Assembly: GCA_964549615.1 (NCBI GenBank)
Contig: CAZJVP010000056.1
Location: 1-5,178, forward strand
Origin: CAYVLA01 sp964549615 [NCBI: uncultured Thermococci archaeon]
Lineage (GTDB): Archaea > CAYQAE01 > CAYVLA01
Length of the DNA stretch: 5,178 bases
Direction of reading: 5' to 3'
Position numbers and translations under genes: made by a program. Under the pieces are notes generated by a model. The model was not told the origin of the DNA. It was given only the letters and a program-made list of their open reading frames with translations, and ran no database searches. Positions 1 through 5,178 of the stretch are shown here, piece by piece; the first letter of the stretch is position 1; each line of letters opens with the position of its first letter.

Positions 1-1
1 A

Positions 2-325
2 TACGAAGACGACATCGGCTCAACCTATTCGTTCATGGCTTTCTCCGGATACCCGGGAGGAGAGAGGGACGTCGGCGCACTCGGCCCCGTCCACCTCGTT
101 GACTTCGCCCCAACCGTCCTTGCGATGATGGGCATGTGCGCGCCATGGTTGCAGGGAAGGGTTCTGTGGGAGATGATCAAAGAGCCCTCTGAGCACGACC
201 GAACATGGAAACCCAAGCCGGTTTTGGAGAGGCGCGTCGAGGCTGAAGGCAAGGAGACATGGGCTGCTCAGGCGCCAAGGCACCGACAGGATGCGGGCGA
301 CGAGAACACAAGGGAAGGCGGCTGA
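2..325 (+). CDS. AlkP-superfamily hydrolase (phosphodiesterase- or sulfatase-like), C-terminal fragment
   Basis: Only the last 107 codons are in the window, open from base 2 to TGA at 323-325; the catalytic part lies upstream. The segment GPVHLVDFAPTVLAMMGM followed by QGRVLWEMI is the usual end of the alkaline phosphatase superfamily (type I phosphodiesterases, phosphoglycerate mutases, sulfatases): a strand with 'D(I/F)(A/T)PT', a short helix, 'LGxxxP', then 'GRVL'. The same element ends the third gene here (LTDITPTICYILGI), so the two are probably related, though not close copies. No catalytic residue is visible, so phosphodiesterase and sulfatase cannot be told apart. After the conserved end there is a hydrophilic tail of about 45 residues rich in E, R and K that I cannot match to any domain. 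The stop overlaps the next ATG by one base, so the two genes are probably cotranslated. I am fairly sure of the superfamily and unsure of the activity. Confidence 0.8.
   Translation, partial: YEDDIGSTYSFMAFSGYPGGERDVGALGPVHLVDFAPTVLAMMGMCAPWLQGRVLWEMIKEPSEHDRTWKPKPVLERRVEAEGKETWAAQAPRHRQDAGDENTREGG
311..318 (+). promoter_or_regulatory. Ribosome binding site for the GH2 gene
   Basis: AGGGAAGG lies six bases before the ATG at 325, a normal Shine-Dalgarno spacing. It sits inside the last codons of the upstream gene, whose TGA shares its A with this ATG (TGATG). That supports 325 as the start and suggests reinitiation or coupling by the ribosome finishing the upstream gene. A competing in-frame ATG at 259 has AAGGAG only two bases upstream (too close) and GAAGG nine bases upstream. 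Confidence 0.6.
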
Positions 326-3126
326 TGGGGATGAGGCGGGCCCTCGGGGCAAGGTGCCCGGTCCGGGTTCATCCTTTGATCAGGCACCCTCAGGAGCGGC
401 GCAAGACCCTGGATGGGGTCTGGAGTTTTCAGCTCGATCCTAGGGATCGAGGTATTCGCTCGGGCTGGGCCACGGATCCGTCGGCTCTCGAGGAAAGAAT
501 CACGGTGCCCGGGTGCTGGCAGGGACAGGGCTTCGGCAACGAGGGCAAGGATAGGGTCTGGGACTTCCAACTCGATGCGAGGGTTTTCAGAGCAACCTAC
601 GTCGGCACCGGCTGGTACGGCCGGACCTTCCGGGCTCCCCCGAACTGGGACGGCCTAAGGATCTGGGTCAACTTCGGCGGCGTCCATCCCTCGGCCGACG
701 TCTGGTTAAACGGCGTGAAACTCGGATCCCACAGCGGGCCATTCCTTTCCTTCGCATTTGACGCCACCAACCAGCTCAGGTCGGACGACGACAACTTCCT
801 ATGTCTGAGGGTCCACGAAAGGGACCGCTGGCTGGGCCTTGCCTACAACTGGCAGGGCAACTGGTCCGGCATGTATCGCGGCGTCGAGATAACGGCCACG
901 GGCGACCGCTGGTTGGAAAGGCTTTACCTTGGCGGTGACCTTGATGCTCGGTGTGCCAGGGTCCGTACATGGATCGGTGGCACGGGCGACCCGGCCGACC
1001 AGACGGAGATCCACCTCGTCATCAGATCCCCCGAAGGGTCCGAGGTAGCTCGGGCGCGGTCACCGATCGGCAGGGACTGGCAGACGAGGCTCTCGATTCC
1101 GGTTCAATCCCCGTTGCCGTGGAGCCCTGATGAGCCCAACCTGTACACGGTCGAGGCCATCCTCACGAGGGGCAGCGAGGTGCTGGATGCATGCACGGAC
1201 CGCATCGGATTCATCAAGCTCTCAACTCGAGGCAAACACTTCCTGATCAACGGCCAACCTTACTACATGCGCGGCACCGGGGACTTTGCGATCAACCCTG
1301 AGACGGGCAGCCCTGACACAGAGAGGCGACGTTGGCGCAGGAAGCTGTCCGCGCTGCGGGAATACGGCTACAACTACGTCAGATGCCAAAGCTACGTGCC
1401 GACGCCCGAGTACCTCGATGCCGCGGATGAGGTTGGGATCTTGGTCCAGAGCGAGATGGGCATGCTTGGCGCATGGTCGGGCACAAGTCCCTGGCATCGA
1501 TACGCATGGCCCCAGCCATGGCCGCAATACCGGCAGAAACTGAAGTGGCAGTGGGACCGCACGGTCGCAAGGGACGCGAACCACCCATCCGCAGCGATCT
1601 ACTGCATGAGCAATGAGCTGGGTTCATCCGCGCTTTACCCGGAGACGGCATGGCAGTGCTACCGGGACACCAAGAAGATCAAGCCGTGGGCATTCGTCAT
1701 CTGGACGGACGGAGGGCACAACGCGCTGATGCCATCAGACTTCGTAAACGCGGATGCCGCGATCGACGCCAAGTGCAAGCTCCCGGTCATACAGCACGAG
1801 TACCGCTGGTGGAGCACCTGCCCGGATGTCCGGATCAGGCACAAGTACAGGGGAGCGGTGCGCCCATACGCGATCGAACTTGCCGAAACGGTTGCCCGGC
1901 GCAACCGCCTGTCGCACCTTCTGACGTGGATGGCAAGGAATAGCCAGAGGCTTCAGTACGTTGAGGCCCGTACGAAGATGGAAAGCCTCAGGCGCGACAA
2001 TCCGACGCTCGCGGGCATATGCCACTTCACCGCAATGGACGTCGGTTTCTCGCCTCAAGGAATCCTGGACGAGTTCTACGGGCGAAAGTGGGTCGACGCC
2101 GCCAGTTGGCAACGCTCGTGGGGGGACGTTGTCCTGATGATCGATCGGGATTTCGATGATCGCGTGCTCTCAGGCGGGGACCGTCTTGCGTGCACGATCT
2201 TCGTTTCGGACTTCTCCCATCCGCCCCTCAGGCACCCCGCTCTACGGTGGGAACTTGTCGGCCGGGGCAGGACGCTCGCCAAGGGGCGCCTTCGTTTTGG
2301 ACATAAGCCCTTCCGAACAACGCGGGCAGGGTCGATCGTGGCAACGGTTCCGGATGCAAGAAGGCCGTATCCCGCGAAGCTTCGCGCCATCCTCGGCGAA
2401 GGCAAGAGTACCTACACGAATGAGTGGGACTTCTGGGTCTTTCCGAGAAAGATCGATATCCCCCAGGCGGCCGTATACCGCCCAGGCAAGGGGACCTGGC
2501 TCTCTTCGCTCACCGAAATGACCGAGCTCTCAGCCGCCGGCCTTGGCTCGATCCAACCCCCGACCGTGGTGCTTTCAGGCGTGATTGACCGAGCCGTCAT
2601 GAAGTACGCCAGGCGGGGAGGAAGGGTGGTTGTCGCGGCGCCCGAGCCCCTGCTGAGGCGCTTTCACCCAAAGCTGGGATTGGACGTTGGGCGGTACTTC
2701 TTCCTTCCGCCTGCAAACTATCCGCCCTTCGAGGACGGGCACAGTGGGACGATGCTCACCAAGCACCCCATGCTGGGCGACCTACCGCACGAAGGCTTCG
2801 CGGACCTTCAGCTGTACCGCCCGATCGCCGAGTCAGCCCCGATCGATCTTCTCGCCCTAGGAGGCCCATCCATCCAGCCCGTGATCAGGGCGTTCAGCAC
2901 ATACTTCGTCTGCCACCCTCTCGCCTACCTGGTCGAGTTCAGATTCGGGCGTGGAGGAATCATCCTGACCGCCCTAGACCTCAACCAGAGTTGGCCCGAG
3001 TCAAGGTACCTCCTCTCCGCCATCCTCCGCTATGCGGGAAGCGACGCTTTCGACCCTCCGAACAGGCTGAGGCCAAGCGCACCAGCGTTGGCGGAGATGG
3101 GGGCAACAAGAAGAAAAGATGGGTGA
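325..3126 (+). CDS. Glycoside hydrolase family 2 protein (beta-galactosidase/glucuronidase-like), divergent
   Basis: This 933-residue protein is a retaining exo-glycosidase of the GH2 clan, hydrolysing a terminal beta-linked sugar by a double-displacement mechanism. Approximate domain order: sugar-binding jelly roll 26-205 (LDGVW at 29-33, WYGRTF at 97-102, VWLNG with N129); Ig-like sandwich 206-295; TIM barrel from about 305 (NGQP 309-312) to about 590. The acid/base is E431 in CMSNELG after NHPSAAIY, and the nucleophile is E492 in VIQHEY; both are present, so activity is expected. Next come a second beta-sandwich (about 598-710, ending in WDFWVFP) and a GATase-like tail (about 716-912, with GGRVVVAAPEP). 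The length is above beta-glucuronidase (about 600) and near LacZ (1023). The LacZ-type SHYP motif reads QSYVP (355-359), and the acidic/His metal box after the following strand reads SEMGMLG, so the substrate is not predictable. The N-terminus has no signal peptide, so a cytoplasmic location is inferred. Start 325 was chosen for its spacing to AGGGAAGG and the TGATG overlap; an extension to ATG 259 is possible. Confidence 0.9.
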   Translation: MGMRRALGARCPVRVHPLIRHPQERRKTLDGVWSFQLDPRDRGIRSGWATDPSALEERITVPGCWQGQGFGNEGKDRVWDFQLDARVFRATYVGTGWYGRTFRAPPNWDGLRIWVNFGGVHPSADVWLNGVKLGSHSGPFLSFAFDATNQLRSDDDNFLCLRVHERDRWLGLAYNWQGNWSGMYRGVEITATGDRWLERLYLGGDLDARCARVRTWIGGTGDPADQTEIHLVIRSPEGSEVARARSPIGRDWQTRLSIPVQSPLPWSPDEPNLYTVEAILTRGSEVLDACTDRIGFIKLSTRGKHFLINGQPYYMRGTGDFAINPETGSPDTERRRWRRKLSALREYGYNYVRCQSYVPTPEYLDAADEVGILVQSEMGMLGAWSGTSPWHRYAWPQPWPQYRQKLKWQWDRTVARDANHPSAAIYCMSNELGSSALYPETAWQCYRDTKKIKPWAFVIWTDGGHNALMPSDFVNADAAIDAKCKLPVIQHEYRWWSTCPDVRIRHKYRGAVRPYAIELAETVARRNRLSHLLTWMARNSQRLQYVEARTKMESLRRDNPTLAGICHFTAMDVGFSPQGILDEFYGRKWVDAASWQRSWGDVVLMIDRDFDDRVLSGGDRLACTIFVSDFSHPPLRHPALRWELVGRGRTLAKGRLRFGHKPFRTTRAGSIVATVPDARRPYPAKLRAILGEGKSTYTNEWDFWVFPRKIDIPQAAVYRPGKGTWLSSLTEMTELSAAGLGSIQPPTVVLSGVIDRAVMKYARRGGRVVVAAPEPLLRRFHPKLGLDVGRYFFLPPANYPPFEDGHSGTMLTKHPMLGDLPHEGFADLQLYRPIAESAPIDLLALGGPSIQPVIRAFSTYFVCHPLAYLVEFRFGRGGIILTALDLNQSWPESRYLLSAILRYAGSDAFDPPNRLRPSAPALAEMGATRRKDG

Positions 3127-3150
3127 GAGGAACATCCGCACTGCGCGAAC

Positions 3151-3156
3151 GGGGAG
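3151..3156 (+). promoter_or_regulatory. Ribosome binding site for the phosphodiesterase gene
   Basis: GGGGAG lies eight bases before the ATG at 3165, in the 38-base gap after the GH2 stop; a second GGAG at 3159-3162 is only two bases from the start and too close. It supports 3165 as the start over upstream in-frame ATGs, which would place the N-terminus inside the GH2 gene. The gap is too short for a clear promoter, and I see no terminator hairpin in it, so cotranscription with the GH2 is likely. Confidence 0.55.
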
Positions 3157-3164
3157 ATGGAGAT

Positions 3165-5081
3165 ATGTCAAGGAAGTGTATCGTGATTGGAATGGACGGC
3201 GTTAGCCCGCACTTCATCCAGTGGATGATCAAGAAAGGCAAGCTTCCCAATTTCAAGGACATGATCGAGAACGGGACGTTTGCCCCCCACTGCCTATCCT
3301 CCGTCCCCACATCCACCCCCGAGAACTGGACGACGATCGCAACGGGGGCCTGGAACGGCACGCACCAGGTGATGTCCTTCCAGGTATACCAGCCGCCCGA
3401 GCTGCACGGAAGGTGGATGGCCGGGTACAGTTCCAAGGAGAGCAAGGCCGAGTTCATATGGGACGCCGTGGAGCGGGCCGGCAAGCAAAGCATACTGCTG
3501 AAGTACCCGGCGTCGCATCCGCCCACGATGAAGAGGGGCATCCAGGTCTGCGGATGCCACGTTCGCCCGTGCGCCCACCAGATCGACGGTGCGCACCTCT
3601 TCTCAACGGTCGAGCCGAGGACGGCGCCCATCCACCTCAGCAGCCTGGAGCCGGGACGGGAAGCTCCGCGAAGTCAGCTTCCGCACCTCGTCGGGGAGTT
3701 GTTGTTCGAGCCAAGAGGGATAGGAGGCGAGTCCGTCGGCGAGGGCCTCGACGAGCGGACGGCCCTCTACGGCGTTCCAGACTCGCATTCGACCAAGCCA
3801 TCTGGGATAAGCCTGAGTACGCCGGTCTGCAAGCTCCTGCCGCCGGGCAGGGCATTCTACGTTTTCGTCCTCTCCTCCGACGGCAAGGCCTACGACAGCG
3901 TTTCCATCACGGCAGACCGATCGGGGAGTCGCGAGTTGGCACACCTTGAGGTCGGCCAGTGGTCGCCCTGGATTCTGGAATCGTTCCGCACCATGGATGG
4001 CATTCGCGAGGGGACGCTCCGGTTCAAGCTCGAGGCTCTATCCCCCGATGCAAGGATCCTCAAGATCTATTGCACGCAGATCATGGACGTGGATCACTAC
4101 ACGGCTCCCCAATCCCTCGGCAGGGAGCTTTATGAGAAGGTCGGGCCCTTCCTAACCGACATAGGGTGGGAGGGATTGGGGCACGACTGGAGGAAGGCTC
4201 TCTTCGGCGAGTCGGTGATGCTAGACCTAGCCAACTACCAGCACGAGTGGTTCGCCAAGGCCGTCAGATACCTCACCAAGACCCGTGATTGGTCCCTGTG
4301 CATGCTGCAGGTGCACTGCATGGACTGTGCGAACCATCACTGCCTAGGGGTTGCCGACCCCGCCTCAAACCCCGACGACCGCAAGACCGGAGACCGGTAC
4401 CTATCTTTCATCGAGTCGTTGTACGAGAGTTTGGACAGGATGCTCGGAGACATCGTCGCACAGGCCGACGAGGAAACGGCCATATTCGTGGTTTCGGACC
4501 ACGGGGGCTTGCCCGGAAGCATTCGAGTCAACACTAGGGAGGTCCTAAAGGAAGCAGGGCTACTCGCCATCGATTCCGAGGGTGCCATCGACTGGCAAAG
4601 GACACGCGCCTACGTTCAGAACAGCATCTTCGTCAACGTGAACCTTCTGGGGCGCGAGGAGCATGGCATCGTGCCGCCCGAGCAGTTCGATGCCACCTGC
4701 GATGAGGTGATATCGGCCCTCCATGCCTACGTCGACCCAACGACCGGCCTCCATCCCTACAACCTCGTGCTGCGCAAGGTGGACATGCGCTACATCGGCC
4801 TTTACGGTGACCCGAGCTGCAAGAAGATCGGCGATGTGGTCTTCACGCTGCGGGAACCCTTCGGCGGGACGCACGGCGAACAGCTGTCCACGGCCAGGTG
4901 GGGACTGAGCTCTAACACCTCAACCCTCATCATGCGAGGACCGGGCATCCGGCGAGGAGTCCAGCTCGAGAGGACCGTGTGGCTCACCGACATCACCCCA
5001 ACCATATGCTACATCCTCGGCATACCCGTGCCCCGCGATGCGGAGGGCGCGATCATCTACCAGGCGTTCGAGAACGCCTAG
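3165..5081 (+). CDS. Type I phosphodiesterase / nucleotide pyrophosphatase-like AlkP-superfamily hydrolase
   Basis: This 638-residue metallohydrolase should cleave a phosphodiester or phosphomonoester with two metal ions, probably zinc. It starts directly with the core strand KCIVIGMDGV, so no signal peptide is present and a cytoplasmic site is inferred. Every expected two-metal residue is visible: D11 (MDGV), nucleophile T51 (PTSTPENWTTIATG), D387 and H391 (MDCANHH), D445 and H446 (VVSDHGG), and H570 (GGTHGE). By analogy with bacterial NPP, T51/D11/D445/H446 hold one metal and D387/H391/H570 the other. The fold ends with TDITPT and ILGIPVP. Between the two halves of the site, residues about 145-310 form a large insert, partly beta-rich (FYVFVLSSDGKAYDSV, GQWSPW 264-269), seen in a subset of 'predicted AlkP superfamily phosphohydrolases' and likely to shape substrate choice. 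Cys/His clusters occur at C129, C131, H132, C136, H138 and at C385, C388, C393. An upstream in-frame ATG at 2991 overlaps the GH2 gene and is rejected. The family is secure; the substrate is unknown, and phosphoglycerate mutase is unlikely given the PTxT and DxxxH pattern. Confidence 0.88.
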   Translation: MSRKCIVIGMDGVSPHFIQWMIKKGKLPNFKDMIENGTFAPHCLSSVPTSTPENWTTIATGAWNGTHQVMSFQVYQPPELHGRWMAGYSSKESKAEFIWDAVERAGKQSILLKYPASHPPTMKRGIQVCGCHVRPCAHQIDGAHLFSTVEPRTAPIHLSSLEPGREAPRSQLPHLVGELLFEPRGIGGESVGEGLDERTALYGVPDSHSTKPSGISLSTPVCKLLPPGRAFYVFVLSSDGKAYDSVSITADRSGSRELAHLEVGQWSPWILESFRTMDGIREGTLRFKLEALSPDARILKIYCTQIMDVDHYTAPQSLGRELYEKVGPFLTDIGWEGLGHDWRKALFGESVMLDLANYQHEWFAKAVRYLTKTRDWSLCMLQVHCMDCANHHCLGVADPASNPDDRKTGDRYLSFIESLYESLDRMLGDIVAQADEETAIFVVSDHGGLPGSIRVNTREVLKEAGLLAIDSEGAIDWQRTRAYVQNSIFVNVNLLGREEHGIVPPEQFDATCDEVISALHAYVDPTTGLHPYNLVLRKVDMRYIGLYGDPSCKKIGDVVFTLREPFGGTHGEQLSTARWGLSSNTSTLIMRGPGIRRGVQLERTVWLTDITPTICYILGIPVPRDAEGAIIYQAFENA

Positions 5082-5116
5082 CAAGCGGGGCACCTTCCAC
5101 CTGCGGGCTCGCTTGC
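5081..5116 (+). repeat. Inverted repeat after the phosphodiesterase stop, possible weak hairpin
   Basis: GCAAGCG (5081-5087) is matched exactly by its reverse complement CGCTTGC (5110-5116), with a 22-base spacer. The first arm begins on the last base of the TAG stop. The stem could extend by one G-T and one G-C pair inward. No run of T follows the second arm, so this is not a typical intrinsic terminator. It may be a weak transcript-end structure or chance in GC-rich sequence. Confidence 0.3.
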
Positions 5117-5125
5117 GCGGGCTGC

Positions 5126-5178
5126 ATGACGGCTTCCGGCGTGACCTTGAGCATCGATCTCAGAAACTGGCCGGTGTA
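5126..5178 (+). CDS. Possible start of a downstream gene, truncated by the window edge
   Basis: An ATG at 5126 opens a frame that stays open to the window end and reads MTASGVTLSIDLRNWPV. The stretch VTLSIDL looks like a beta-strand, and the position 44 bases after the previous stop suits another operon member. Against it, no convincing Shine-Dalgarno site precedes the ATG, and GTG or TTG starts slightly further in are equally possible. The opposite strand is also open here, from 5178 down to a stop at 5053-5055, and could instead be the tail of a convergent gene. No family can be assigned from 17 residues. Confidence 0.2.
   Translation, partial: MTASGVTLSIDLRNWPV

Noticed and set aside
35-325. 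A separate 96-residue gene starting at ATG 35
   Set aside because: The frame is open to base 2 and the residues before the ATG continue the AlkP-type end, so it is the tail of a longer gene rather than a small independent one.
2991-3164. N-terminal extension of the phosphodiesterase back to an in-frame ATG at 2991
   Set aside because: The extra 58 residues are basic and low in order, lie mostly over the GH2 coding end, and precede the canonical first core strand that starts right after the ATG at 3165, which has a good ribosome site.
3127-3164. Promoter or terminator between the GH2 and phosphodiesterase genes
   Set aside because: The 38 bases contain no stem-loop with a T-run and no credible -35/-10 pair; only the ribosome binding site is supported.
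2981-3631. 216-residue open frame on the - strand across the GH2/phosphodiesterase junction
   Set aside because: It is antisense to two well-supported genes, has no recognisable domain, and its composition (Ser, Pro, Cys, Trp runs) is typical of a shadow frame.
3221-3949. Long + strand open frame overlapping the phosphodiesterase, and the idea that the insert region is frameshifted
   Set aside because: The overlapping frame is Arg/Pro-rich as expected of a GC-rich shadow. The phosphodiesterase frame keeps G/C-rich third positions through 3600-3830 and regains family-like sequence without any frame change.

Overview
The window is a GC-rich (by eye about 60%), densely coded stretch of probably bacterial DNA. 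All three clearly real genes are on the + strand and close enough to form one operon. They are the 3' end of an alkaline-phosphatase-superfamily hydrolase (2-325), a complete glycoside hydrolase family 2 protein (325-3126), and a complete type I phosphodiesterase / nucleotide-pyrophosphatase-like protein (3165-5081). The last 97 bases hold a short inverted repeat and an unresolved open stretch that may be the start of another gene.

The organism cannot be fixed from this window. Purine-rich Shine-Dalgarno-like sites precede the two complete genes, and the stops are ordinary. AGG is used often for arginine, unlike many GC-rich proteobacteria. The GH2 has a C-terminal tail ending in a GATase-like segment. 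This architecture, together with several AlkP-superfamily enzymes in one cluster, fits saccharolytic members of the PVC group (Planctomycetota/Lentisphaerota/Verrucomicrobiota), Armatimonadota or Latescibacterota-type lineages. That placement comes from general knowledge of the families, not from a search.

Layout: the first gene ends with TGA sharing its A with the ATG of the GH2 (TGATG), so translational coupling is likely. The GH2 keeps both catalytic glutamates (E431, E492) but has lost the histidine/metal box of LacZ-type enzymes. A 38-base gap then leads to the phosphodiesterase, which keeps all seven two-metal AlkP/NPP residues (D11, T51, D387, H391, D445, H446, H570) around a large inserted domain.

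Working idea (inference): two AlkP-superfamily hydrolases flanking an unusual GH2, with no signal peptide visible on either complete protein, suggest intracellular breakdown of an imported glycan or glycoside carrying a phosphate, phosphodiester or sulfate group. The AlkP-type enzymes would remove the charged group and the GH2 would cut the glycosidic bond. Nothing in the sequence names the substrate. I see no RNA gene, CRISPR array, insertion sequence or phage element.
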